Assembly (NCBI GenBank): GCA_958369225.1
Contig: CATXID010000013.1
Location: forward strand, 1 to 24,772
Source: an uncultured Collinsella sp.
Lineage (GTDB): Bacteria; Actinomycetota; Coriobacteriia; Coriobacteriales; Coriobacteriaceae
Length of the DNA: 24,772 nucleotides
Direction of reading: 5' to 3'
The translations under genes were made by a program, and so were the position numbers. Of this stretch, positions 15,495 through 22,906 are shown one piece after another. The notes under the pieces were generated by a model. The model was not told the DNA's origin, made no database searches, and saw only the letters and a list, made by a program, of their open reading frames with translations. Position 1 is the stretch's first letter. Each line of letters opens with the position of its first letter.

Positions 15495-16816
15495 TCGACA
15501 CCGAGCACGTTAAATGCGATACCTGTACCGCGCCTGAGCCCATGGAGCTCGACGCCAGCGACGAGGCCTCCCGCGGCTGGCCTACTGTCGACATCGAGAC
15601 CAATCCCTACAAGGCGCAGTTCCCGCTGTTCCAGCAGCACCCCGAGATCGCCTTCCTCGATAGCGCCGCCACCGCGCAGCGCCCCGCTTGCGTGCTCGAC
15701 GCCGAGCGCGACTTCTACCAGCGCATGAACGCCAACCCACTGCGCGGCCTGTACTCGCTGTCCGTCGAGGCCACCGGTGCCATCGCAAAGGTCCGCCAGC
15801 AGATTGCCGACCTCATCGGCGCCGCCCAGGCCAACGAAGTCGTCTTCACTCGCAACACCAGCGAGTCGCTCAACCTGGTCGCCAAGAGCTTTGCGCCCAC
15901 GGTGCTGGAGCCCGGCGACGAGATCGTCATCACCATCATGGAGCACCACTCCAACCTGATCCCGTGGCAGCAGGTCTGCCGCGAGACCGGCGCCAAGCTC
16001 GTCTACCTCTACCCCACCAAGACCGGCCAACTCACCACCGAGGAAGTGCTTGCCAAGGTTGGCCCCAAGACCAAGATCTTGGCCGTGGGTCAGGTCTCTA
16101 ACGTGCTGGGCGTCGAGAACCCGGTCAAGAATCTCGGCAAGCTCGTGCACAAGTACGGCGGCTATCTGGTCGTCGACGGCGCGCAGTCGCTGCCGCACAT
16201 GCCGGTCGATGTGGCCGACCTGGGCGCCGACTTCTTTGCCTTTAGCGCACACAAGGCCATGGGTCCCATGGGCATCGGCGTGCTGTGGGGCAAGATGGAC
16301 CTGCTCAACGCCATGCCGCCCATGCTCACCGGTGGCGAAATGATCGATTCGGTCACCGAGCAGGACGCCGTCTGGGCTCCCGTCCCCGAGAAGTTCGAGG
16401 CCGGCACGCAGGACGCCGCCGGCATCTTCGCCACGGGCGCGGCGCTTGATTACCTGGTCAACACGGTGGGCTACGAAAAGATACAGGCCCGTGAGAAGGC
16501 ACTCGTCCACTACCTGATGGGCGAGCTCATGCAGCTCGACTTTGTCCAGATCATCGGCTCCATCTATTGGGACAACCACCACGGCGTCGTGAGCTTTAAC
16601 GTCAAGGGCATCCACCCGCACGACGTCGCGAGCATCATGGACATGGACGGCGTGTGCATCCGCGCAGGCCACCACTGCGCGCAGCCGCTGCTTACCTGGC
16701 TGGGCGTCGAGAACCTCGCCTGCTGCCGCGCCAGCGTGGCCTTCTACAACGACAAGGCCGATATCGACAAGTTCATCGCCGGCCTGCATCACGTTTGGAG
16801 CACGTTCAATGGGTAA
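15491..16816 (+). CDS. sufS: SufS, group II cysteine desulfurase
   Basis: This 441-residue pyridoxal-phosphate enzyme converts L-cysteine to L-alanine and donates the sulfur through a persulfide. It shows the PLP lysine in FAFSAHKAMGP (K255), the substrate-binding ITIMEHHSNLIPWQ block, and the persulfide-forming cysteine in RAGHHCAQP (C396). It starts in the ATGA overlap with sufD, and sufU overlaps its 3' end by 8 bp. The N-terminus carries about 35 extra residues compared with typical SufS (catalytic core starting near NPYKAQFPLF), including a CDTC pair at 9-12. Group II desulfurases paired with SufU pass sulfur to its zinc site, as the gene order implies. Confidence 0.96.
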   Translation: MIDTEHVKCDTCTAPEPMELDASDEASRGWPTVDIETNPYKAQFPLFQQHPEIAFLDSAATAQRPACVLDAERDFYQRMNANPLRGLYSLSVEATGAIAKVRQQIADLIGAAQANEVVFTRNTSESLNLVAKSFAPTVLEPGDEIVITIMEHHSNLIPWQQVCRETGAKLVYLYPTKTGQLTTEEVLAKVGPKTKILAVGQVSNVLGVENPVKNLGKLVHKYGGYLVVDGAQSLPHMPVDVADLGADFFAFSAHKAMGPMGIGVLWGKMDLLNAMPPMLTGGEMIDSVTEQDAVWAPVPEKFEAGTQDAAGIFATGAALDYLVNTVGYEKIQAREKALVHYLMGELMQLDFVQIIGSIYWDNHHGVVSFNVKGIHPHDVASIMDMDGVCIRAGHHCAQPLLTWLGVENLACCRASVAFYNDKADIDKFIAGLHHVWSTFNG

Positions 16817-17243
16817 TCTGTACACCTCCACCACGTTTATGGAGCACAACTCGCACCCCGATTATAAGTACGAGATGGACGCCCCTACACACGAGCACGA
16901 AGGCATCAACCCCAGCTGCGGCGACGAGCTCACCTTGCAGCTGCGCGTCGAGAACGGCGTTATCGAGGAGGCCTCGTTTACCGGTCACGGCTGCGCCATC
17001 AGCCAGGCCAGCGCCGATATCATGGCCGACCTCATCACCGGCGAGACGGTCGAGGAGGCACGCCGTCTGGCAGAGCTTTTCCTCGCCATGATTCGTGGCG
17101 AGCAGCTCTCCGAGGAGGACCTGGAAGACCTGGACGAGGCCGCCCAGCTCCAGGACATCTCGCACATGCCCGCCCGCGTCAAGTGCGCCGAGCTCGCCTG
17201 GCGCACCCTCGACGGCATGCTCGAGGGGCAAGCTAACCAGTAG
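16809..17243 (+). CDS. sufU: SufU, zinc-dependent sulfurtransferase
   Basis: This 144-residue protein carries the SufU zinc-ligand set: C37 and D39 in NPSCGDE, C62 in GHGCAIS and C126 in RVKCAEL. The roughly 20-residue insertion before the last cysteine (GEQLSEEDLEDLDEAAQLQDI) is what separates SufU from IscU scaffolds. In Gram-positive-type SUF systems SufU accepts persulfide sulfur from SufS. The start ATG at 16809 lies inside the end of sufS (8-bp overlap), indicating coupled translation. It is the last gene of the operon, 29 nt before a strong terminator. The N-terminus is about 20 residues longer than minimal SufU proteins. Confidence 0.95.
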   Translation: MGNLYTSTTFMEHNSHPDYKYEMDAPTHEHEGINPSCGDELTLQLRVENGVIEEASFTGHGCAISQASADIMADLITGETVEEARRLAELFLAMIRGEQLSEEDLEDLDEAAQLQDISHMPARVKCAELAWRTLDGMLEGQANQ

Positions 17244-17272
17244 CGGATGCCCCAAATCCAAGGATTTTGATT

Positions 17273-17306
17273 GCCGAGCCGCCCGATACGGGCGGCTCGG
17301 CTTTTT
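17273..17306 (+). terminator. Rho-independent terminator of the suf operon
   Basis: A perfect 13-bp GC-rich stem (17273-17285 with 17289-17301) and 3-nt loop is followed by TTTTT. No T tract follows on the opposite strand, so it acts on suf only. Confidence 0.92.
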
Positions 17307-17901
17307 CATAACGAGCGCGGATACACAGTCCGCGCGTCCGGCGCCCCCTCTGTCATTTATCGCACGGCCAACCGCGAACACGAGCGTTTTCCACCGTACT
17401 AAAGCTTGTGACTGGACCACGGGCACGCCAGGCAATGTCCCAAGCCTCGTCTTGCTGGGCTCCGGCTCGCCTCACGCCTGCCGCAGATGGGTCCCATAGG
17501 GTGCGGCGTGCATTTTTGCGAATATTCAGCACGCCAAGCCGTGTGTATACGCATTGGAAGCGTTAATCAACATCTCCAGTCGCCTTTATATTGCGTTTTA
17601 GAACAAGTATCGCGGCCTCAGGGGGCGCAAACATGAGCTTCGGGGCACATCGGCAGGCATAAATAGCTTCGGGGCCCGTCTGTTGCAAAATTGCGGCGGT
17701 GCCGACAGTACCACGATGCAGAAAACTTCGCTTTTTGCACGGCGCGGACGGGGGTAGGTACGGGCAAAACCGAGCTGAGGTGTTATTATATGCATAACGG
17801 CGTCTGTTCTATGCAAATTAAGAAGTGCAGTTACCGTACCCGAGCTTTTAGAACAATAGCTGTGGCGTATGGGCGACCCCAGCTGCGGTGCACAGGCGGC
17901 C
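17307..17901. other. Non-coding stretch between suf and the transposase-like gene
   Basis: There is no gene with a ribosome binding site or codon pattern that I would accept. The stretch holds an 11-bp direct repeat (TTTTAGAACAA at 17596-17606 and 17847-17857), a shorter repeat AGCTTCGGGGC (from about 17634 and 17668), an odd palindrome ATGGGTCCCAT near 17488, a GGTACGG/CCGTACC inverted pair (about 17757 and 17835), and an imperfect hairpin TGCAGAAAA/TTTTTGCA near 17718-17740. Position beside a REP-associated transposase-like gene makes a dispersed intergenic repeat possible. Confidence 0.45.
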
Positions 17902-18705
17902 CTACACCACGTTTCCGCCAGTCCGCACCGCCGCTCGCGCACGGGCGCGCACAATCCGAGAAACGGTACTTTTGCCAATCCCCGTATACCGCTCAATCTG
18001 ACGCACCGTAAAACCAGCATCGTGCAATCCAAGAATAACGACATTGCGTTGCGCCGACGGTGCGGCTTTAACCACATGGAGCGGAACCCCGAGCCCCTTC
18101 GCCAACTTTTCGGCAAAGGCGTGGCGTTCCCACTCCGTCTCTTTCATATCGCACAGCGCTGGCTCGCCGCCGTCGGGCGTCGAAAGCGAATAGGCAATAA
18201 AAGCCTTAGCAGAACCAAAAAGCTCAAGCACGCATGAAGGGTCGGAAAATCCCCTCGTCATATCGTTGTCATAGGCCCGTAGATACTCGGCAAAACTGCT
18301 CCACGGATAGCGCTCAATCAGAGCAATACCCGCCTCCTGCGGATTGGCGTGCACGGAGCGAACAGCTTCCATCACCTGCCAGTCGGTATCGAGCGAGCGG
18401 CGCTCAAAACGCTCACGAAACAGGCAACCCGCGCGCCCGGTACGCTTGTTGAACCGACGGGCGTACGTCAAAAGCAGTCGTTGCATCGCCGCGCTCATCG
18501 CATCCTCATAATCCGCGAATACCAGGTGAACATGGTTGCTCATAAGGCACCACGCCACGATTGTCACCCCCGCCTCCCGGCAGCAGTCGCGCATCAGTTC
18601 CAGAAACTCCCAGCGGTCGCCATCGGTCTCAAAGATCAGTTGCTTGCCTGTACCGCGGGCACAGACATGGTAAAAGCCGGTAACCGTTCTCCAAACGCGC
18701 TGCAT
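17902..18705 (-). CDS. REP-associated (RAYT/Y1) transposase-like protein with C-terminal HTH
   Basis: The 267-residue protein has the RAYT form of the Y1/HUH fold: FYHVCARGTGKQLIFETDGDRWEFL at the start (11-35, given by its two ends), AWCLMSNHVHLVF with the metal-binding HVH at 58-60, RRFNKRTGRAGCLFRERF, and VRSVHANPQEAG. Related enzymes nick and rejoin single-stranded DNA at REP palindromes. At the site where relatives have Tyr (Y-I-x-x-N-P), this protein has Ser (S-V-H-A-N-P), so the usual nucleophile appears absent. The C-terminus holds a helix-turn-helix, FTVRQIERYTGIGKSTVSRIV. The start is ATG 18705 with GGGAG 4 nt upstream. It looks like a single domesticated copy: no inverted repeats or target duplication were found. 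Confidence 0.82.
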   Translation of the reverse strand: MQRVWRTVTGFYHVCARGTGKQLIFETDGDRWEFLELMRDCCREAGVTIVAWCLMSNHVHLVFADYEDAMSAAMQRLLLTYARRFNKRTGRAGCLFRERFERRSLDTDWQVMEAVRSVHANPQEAGIALIERYPWSSFAEYLRAYDNDMTRGFSDPSCVLELFGSAKAFIAYSLSTPDGGEPALCDMKETEWERHAFAEKLAKGLGVPLHVVKAAPSAQRNVVILGLHDAGFTVRQIERYTGIGKSTVSRIVRARARAAVRTGGNVV

Positions 18706-18738
18706 AACGCTCCCTTCGCCGGGATCTGCTTGCCATCC

Positions 18739-18767
18739 AATACAGCACGATTGAAGCGTGCCATCAA
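18739..18767 (-). promoter_or_regulatory. Promoter of the transposase-like gene
   Basis: On the minus strand TTGATG (18767-18762) and TGTATT (18744-18739) are exactly 17 nt apart. The spacer contains a GCACG/CGTGC inverted repeat. The start codon is 33 nt downstream of the -10. Confidence 0.45.
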
Positions 18768-18926
18768 AACATTCACGCAAAACAACTACGCCACACGGCA
18801 AAAGGCAGTATACAGGCGGCGAACGGCATCATAGCTACAGGTCAGACAACGCGACATAGTCAAAAGCTTGAACAGAACCGACCCCCTTCAGCGAACCGCA
18901 CAGCCACAAACAGCTTTGTTAAATCG

Positions 18927-19035
18927 TTTCAATTGAAAGTTCCGAGCATCTCGCTACGAAAACTGAGCCGTTCGCCGAATATTCCGTGCATTTCGCGGTA
19001 TTATAGGGGCTGCATGTCATGTCCCTTTCGAAGGG
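18927..19035 (+). promoter_or_regulatory. Promoter, palindrome and leader of the NifU-like/GGGtGRT operon
   Basis: A perfect 12-bp palindrome TTTCAATTGAAA (18927-18938) lies 60 nt upstream of a TATTAT -10 box (18999-19004); no clear -35 is present. Transcription from this box would give a leader of about 85 nt with a small hairpin CCCTT-TCG-AAGGG (19023-19035) before the ribosome binding site GAGGAGAGG. I do not recognise a riboswitch in it. Confidence 0.4.
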
Positions 19036-19097
19036 TCGACCGGCAATCGCCAGCCACGACCCCCAGACGGGACGCCAACACGATAGAGAGGAGAGGC

Positions 19098-19832
19098 ATG
19101 CAGTACTCACAGGAAGTGGAGAACATGTGCCCCGTCGCCAAGGGTGCATACCACGGCCCCGCACCCATCCCCGAGGAGGGCAAGTGGGTCCAGGCTAAGG
19201 AGATTTCCGACATCTCCGGTCTTACGCACGGTGTGGGTTGGTGCGCACCTCAGCAGGGCGCCTGCAAGCTCACGCTGAACGTCAAGGACGGCATCATCGA
19301 GGAGGCCCTCGTTGAGACCATCGGCTGCTCGGGCATGACCCACTCTGCCGCCATGGCTTCCGAGATCCTTCCCGGTAAGACCATCCTCGAGGCCCTCAAC
19401 ACTGACCTCGTTTGCGACGCCATCAACGTTGCTATGCGCGAGATCTTCCTGCAGATCGTTTACGGCCGCAGCCAGACCGCGTTCTCCGAGGGCGGCCTGC
19501 CCGTGGGCGCCTCCCTCGACGACCTCGGCAAGGGCCTTCGCTCTCAGGTCGGCACCATGTTCGGCACCAAGGCCAAGGGCGCTCGTTACCTCGAGCTCGC
19601 TCAGGGCTACGTCACCCGCATGGCCCTCAACGACAAGAACGAGATCATCGCGTTCGAGTTCCTGAACCTCGGCAAGTTCACCGACGCCGTCAAGGCCGGC
19701 AAGACCCCCGAGGAGGCCATCGCTGGCGCTATGGGCCACTATGGTCAGTGGGAGAACGCTGCCAAGTACATCGACCCGCGCACCGACGAGGAGACTCACT
19801 CCGTCGCCAGCGTGTTCCCGGTTCACGAGTAG
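19098..19832 (+). CDS. NifU-like Fe-S scaffold-type protein paired with a GGGtGRT protein
   Basis: The 244-residue protein has a NifU/IscU N-terminal-like fold at about 40-175: GVGWCAPQQGACKLTLNVKDG, VETIGCSGMTHSAAMASEILPGK and EALNTDLVCDAI (each under family-style alignment). Cysteines fall at 11, 49, 56, 77 and 106. The first IscU ligand motif ACGD is replaced by GACK, GCGSA becomes GCSGM, and the usual HCS third ligand is missing (YGRSQ at 122-126), so the metal site differs from IscU or SufU. About 70 C-terminal residues are extra. GAGGAGAGG precedes the ATG. It is cotranscribed with the next gene (18-nt gap) and uses a restricted, highly expressed-type codon set. Annotated relatives are called Fe-S assembly scaffold proteins; the actual role is not established. 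Confidence 0.85.
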   Translation: MQYSQEVENMCPVAKGAYHGPAPIPEEGKWVQAKEISDISGLTHGVGWCAPQQGACKLTLNVKDGIIEEALVETIGCSGMTHSAAMASEILPGKTILEALNTDLVCDAINVAMREIFLQIVYGRSQTAFSEGGLPVGASLDDLGKGLRSQVGTMFGTKAKGARYLELAQGYVTRMALNDKNEIIAFEFLNLGKFTDAVKAGKTPEEAIAGAMGHYGQWENAAKYIDPRTDEETHSVASVFPVHE

Positions 19833-19850
19833 AAAGGGAGGGAAATAACT

Positions 19851-20855
19851 ATGACTGTTACGTTCGAAGGTTACGAGCGCCGCGCTGACAAGATCAACAA
19901 GTGCCTCGCCGACAACGGCATCGCCTCCCTCGAGGAAGCTCTGCAGATCTGCACCGACAAGGGCTTCAACCCGCGTGAGATCGTCAACAACACCCAGTCC
20001 ATCGCCTTCCAGAACGCTGAGTGGGCCTACACCCTCGGCTGCGCTCTCGCTGTCAAGCGTGGCGCCAAGTCCGCTTCTGAGGCTGCTGCCATCATCGGCG
20101 AGGGCATCCAGGCCTTCACCGTTCCCGGCTCCGTCGCCGAGGACCGCAAGGTCGGTCTGGGCCACGGCAACCTGGGCGCTATGCTGCTCTCCGACGACAC
20201 CGAGTGCTTCGCCTTCCTGGCCGGCCACGAGTCCTTCGCTGCCGCTGAGGGCGCTATCGGCCTGGCTCTGAACGCCAACAAGGCTCGCAAGAAGCCGCTG
20301 CGCGTCATCCTCAACGGTCTGGGCAAGGACGCTGCTCAGATCATCGCCCGCATCAACGGCTTCACCTATGTGAAGACCCAGTTCGACTACTACACGGGCG
20401 AGCTCAAGGTCGTCGAGACCATCCCCTACTCCGATGGTCCCCGCGCTGCCGTTAACTGCTACGGCTCCGACGACGTCCGCGAGGGCGTTGCCATCATGTG
20501 GCACGAGAACGTCGACATCTCGATCACCGGTAACTCCACCAACCCCACGCGCTTCCAGCACCCCGTCGCTGGCACCTACAAGAAGGAGCGCATCGAGGCT
20601 GGCAAGAAGTACTTCTCCGTCGCTTCTGGTGGCGGCACTGGCCGTACCCTGCACCCGGACAACATGGGCGCCGGCCCTGCCTCTTACGGCATGACCGACA
20701 CCATGGGCCGTATGCACTCCGACGCCCAGTTCGCCGGTTCTTCCTCCGTGCCTGCGCACGTCGACATGATGGGTCTCATCGGCATGGGCAACAACCCCAT
20801 GGTCGGTGCCACCGTCGCCTGCGCTGTCGCCGTCGAGGAGGCCCTCAAGGCCTAA
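19851..20855 (+). CDS. GGGtGRT-family protein of unknown function
   Basis: This 334-residue cytoplasmic protein is recognised by the motif GGGTGRT (260-266) in SVASGGGTGRTLHPDNMG, the motif that names the family (PF14057). Other well-preserved blocks are GLGHGNLGAMLLSDDTECFAFLAGHESF (102-129, in two parts around the DD), HENVDISITGNSTNPTRFQHP (218-238, likewise) and GLIGMGNNPMVGATVA near the C-terminus. The many Gly, His, Asp and Asn residues suggest a ligand or metal site, but no catalytic function is known. It always seems to travel with a NifU-like partner, here 18 nt upstream, with a strong GGGAGGG ribosome binding site. Codon use suggests high expression. A terminator follows 35 nt after the stop. 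There are no membrane segments or signal peptide. Confidence 0.88.
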   Translation: MTVTFEGYERRADKINKCLADNGIASLEEALQICTDKGFNPREIVNNTQSIAFQNAEWAYTLGCALAVKRGAKSASEAAAIIGEGIQAFTVPGSVAEDRKVGLGHGNLGAMLLSDDTECFAFLAGHESFAAAEGAIGLALNANKARKKPLRVILNGLGKDAAQIIARINGFTYVKTQFDYYTGELKVVETIPYSDGPRAAVNCYGSDDVREGVAIMWHENVDISITGNSTNPTRFQHPVAGTYKKERIEAGKKYFSVASGGGTGRTLHPDNMGAGPASYGMTDTMGRMHSDAQFAGSSSVPAHVDMMGLIGMGNNPMVGATVACAVAVEEALKA

Positions 20856-20890
20856 TCGCGCCCGCGCGATGCTCATATAGTTGAGCTTTG

Positions 20891-20924
20891 GAGCCGCTAT
20901 CCACCCGGGTAGCGGCTCTTTTTT
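20891..20924 (+). terminator. Rho-independent terminator of the NifU-like/GGGtGRT operon
   Basis: A 12-bp stem (20891-20902 with 20907-20918, one U-G pair) and 4-nt loop is followed by six T. Confidence 0.92.
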
Positions 20925-20949
20925 ATTCACGCTGCCATAAAGTAGTCCA

Positions 20950-21030
20950 TCACCGGTATTTCAGTTGCGGTGATATACGGACTGAATAACGCCTTCACAT
21001 GCCAAAACAGTCCCTATTTCACCGCAACTT
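20950..21030 (+). promoter_or_regulatory. Nested inverted-repeat element with alternative pairing
   Basis: AGTTGCGGTGA (20964-20974) pairs perfectly with TCACCGCAACT (21020-21030). Inside, GGACTG (20980-20985) pairs with CAGTCC (21009-21014). The two stems are separated by 5-nt internal loops on each side, with a 23-nt apical loop. The left arm can instead pair with ATCACCG at 20950-20956 (CGGTGAT at 20969-20975), so the two folds exclude each other. It sits 138 nt before the flavoprotein start and 26 nt after the preceding terminator. It may be a leader RNA switch or a multi-site operator. No known riboswitch class is recognised, and no T tract follows. Confidence 0.6.
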
Positions 21031-21167
21031 ATTGAGGGGATGGGGGCAGAGCGATCGGACACTCTTGACGCCCACCTGCCATATTTGCCCTTTACCGAAA
21101 CGTGAGTCCTTTGCAAGACATTTGCCGATCAGCCATGCGACAATGCGCCGGACGAGAAAGGAATCCG

Positions 21168-22694
21168 ATGGAATCGACTGATGTACTGGTAATTGGATCT
21201 GGCATTGCGGGCCTTTGCGCCGCCATAGAAGCAGCTCGTGCAGGCGCAACCGTTGCCATCGCAAGCGCCGGCAAGACCATGAGCGGATCGAGCTTTTTCC
21301 CGGGCACCTGGGGTCTGGGCCTTATTGGCCCCGTCGACGAGGGCGACGAGCAGGACCTCATCGACACCATCCAGGCCGTCGGCGGCGGCGCTGCCGACCC
21401 TACGCTCGTCCATACGTTTGTCCACGGTATTCCTCAGGCCATCCAATGGCTCGAGCAGGATCTAGGTGTTGAGCTCCAGCGTCCGCAAAGTGCCGAAAGC
21501 GCCCAGCAGAAGCAGTTTATCCCCTGCTTTGACCATAAGACGCGTATGTGGCGCGGCCTCACCCGCAAGCCCCTTGAGGACGCGTGTACGGCCCAGATTG
21601 AGTTGCTCGGCATTCGCCTGCTCCCCCGCCACGAACTTATCGGCCTTGTTGAGGACACAACCGGAAAGATTACCGGCGCCGTGCTCTACGACCGCGCAAA
21701 CGAGCGTCTCGTACCTTTGGCAGCCAAGGCCACTATCATCGCTGCGGGCGGCACGGGTGGCCTGTTCGAGCGCAGCCTCACTTCCGCCGACGTGCTCAGT
21801 TCCTCACAGGCCATCGCACTGGCGCACGGCGCATCGCTTACTAATATAGAGTTCATGCAGATGATGCCCGGCTTCATCGAGCCCAAGCACAACCTGGTCT
21901 TCAACGAGAAGACCTGGCGCTACGTCACATTTGACCAACCGGTCGCTATTGCCGACGGCAAGCTGGACGACCTGCTCGATCAGCGCTCCGGATATGGTCC
22001 CTTCACGTCACGCTTGGCCTCCCGCGCCATCGATCTTGCCATCGATCAAGCGGGTGCCGAAGGCCTCGCGCTCCACTACGACTTCCCCCGCGAGAACGTC
22101 CCCGAGTTTGTGCAGACCTTTGCCACTTGGCTACGAGACGAGCATAGCATCGCGCCGACCGACGAGATGCGCGTGGCGATGTATGCCCACGCCGCCAACG
22201 GCGGTATCAAGATCGACAAGACCGCGTACACGGGCGTTGAGGGACTCTATGCTTGCGGCGAGGCGACAGGCGGCATGCACGGCGCCGACCGCATCGGCGG
22301 CCTGTCAAGCGCCAACGGCATCGTCTTTGGGCGCATCGCTGGCGCATCGGCAGCCCTTGCAGCGCAGAAAGAGCCTGAGGCAGCTCTGAAGGCGGATATC
22401 GCCCTCCCCCAGTACGGCATTGCCACAACAGATGTCGAACGCCTGACCCGCAGCCTCAAACACACAATGAGCACCTACTGCATGATCAACAGGACCGAAG
22501 CAGGCCTCTCCAAGGCGCAACAAGATCTTGAAAGTCTGCAGGACGAGGCCAAGGCTCTAAATAAGTCGCACGCCAACGACAACGAAATCGCCGCCCTCGC
22601 CCGCCTACAGTCGCAGATTCAGCTGGCAACGGAAATGGTCAAAGCCATGCGCAAGCGAACCGAAAGCCTGGGTTCGCACTATCGAGCGGACTAA
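21168..22694 (+). CDS. L-aspartate oxidase / fumarate reductase-type flavoprotein
   Basis: The 508-residue protein has an N-terminal FAD-binding Rossmann motif (VLVIGSGIAGLCAAIEAARAG, G10/G12/G15), and a C-terminal FAD/active-site block HAANGGIKIDKTAY, GLYACGEATGGMHGADRIGG, SSANGIVFGRIAG, as in NadB and fumarate reductase/succinate dehydrogenase flavoproteins. The HxxxGG histidine and the Arg of ADRIGG correspond to their substrate-binding residues. NadB would make iminoaspartate for NAD synthesis, but nadA and nadC are not adjacent, so another dicarboxylate or amino-acid dehydrogenase role is possible. The C-terminal 70 residues are helical and Gln/Lys-rich. AAAGGA lies 5 nt before the ATG at 21168; upstream in-frame starts lack this. 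It follows the nested repeat element at 20950-21030. Confidence 0.82.
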   Translation: MESTDVLVIGSGIAGLCAAIEAARAGATVAIASAGKTMSGSSFFPGTWGLGLIGPVDEGDEQDLIDTIQAVGGGAADPTLVHTFVHGIPQAIQWLEQDLGVELQRPQSAESAQQKQFIPCFDHKTRMWRGLTRKPLEDACTAQIELLGIRLLPRHELIGLVEDTTGKITGAVLYDRANERLVPLAAKATIIAAGGTGGLFERSLTSADVLSSSQAIALAHGASLTNIEFMQMMPGFIEPKHNLVFNEKTWRYVTFDQPVAIADGKLDDLLDQRSGYGPFTSRLASRAIDLAIDQAGAEGLALHYDFPRENVPEFVQTFATWLRDEHSIAPTDEMRVAMYAHAANGGIKIDKTAYTGVEGLYACGEATGGMHGADRIGGLSSANGIVFGRIAGASAALAAQKEPEAALKADIALPQYGIATTDVERLTRSLKHTMSTYCMINRTEAGLSKAQQDLESLQDEAKALNKSHANDNEIAALARLQSQIQLATEMVKAMRKRTESLGSHYRAD

Positions 22695-22754
22695 TTCGAT
22701 TTTCACTTTGAGTTTGATCACAATTTCTCAACATACATCGAGCCCCGAAAGCAG

Positions 22755-22812
22755 GATTCCCCTAAGGAGAACACGCTTACGGGGCTTTAGCCGTGTTTTC
22801 CCTAAGGGAATC
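22755..22812. repeat. Long imperfect inverted repeat after the flavoprotein gene
   Basis: Arms 22755-22775 and 22792-22812 (GATTCCC...AACACG against CGTGTT...GGGAATC) pair over 21 bp with two mismatches and one G-U, around a 16-nt loop. There is no T tract as in a standard terminator, but it lies 60 nt past the stop and could protect or end the transcript. Confidence 0.6.
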
Positions 22813-22866
22813 ACAGTGCAGATAGCTCAGTTCCGCGCCCTTTCGGGTTCGACCCCATGTACGGTT

Positions 22867-22897
22867 AAAAAAGCGACCAGCCGAAGCCAGTCGCTTT
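22867..22897 (-). terminator. Terminator hairpin in duplicated copy 1
   Basis: On the minus strand a 12-bp stem (two G-U pairs) closed by a UUCG tetraloop is followed by TTTTTT. It may serve as a back-up terminator for the tRNA transcript. Confidence 0.8.
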
Positions 22898-22906
22898 AAC
22901 ATGCTT

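Noticed and set aside
15332..16849. Long antisense open frame over sufS, and a similar one over the end of sufB and sufD (14073-15359)
   Set aside because: Same codon-bias artefact; no ribosome binding site or domain, and fully covered by recognised suf genes.
17273..17306. Bidirectional terminator serving the transposase-like gene as well
   Set aside because: No T tract follows the stem on the minus strand, and the gene ends 600 bp away.
17598..18116. Minus-strand open frame of 172 codons in the intergenic region
   Set aside because: It overlaps the 3' end of the transposase-like gene in another frame, has a Cys/Arg/Pro-rich composition and no ribosome binding site.
19107..20930. Antisense open frame of about 600 codons across the NifU-like/GGGtGRT operon
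   Set aside because: Low-complexity product created by biased codons of two well-supported genes; it would also read through their terminator.
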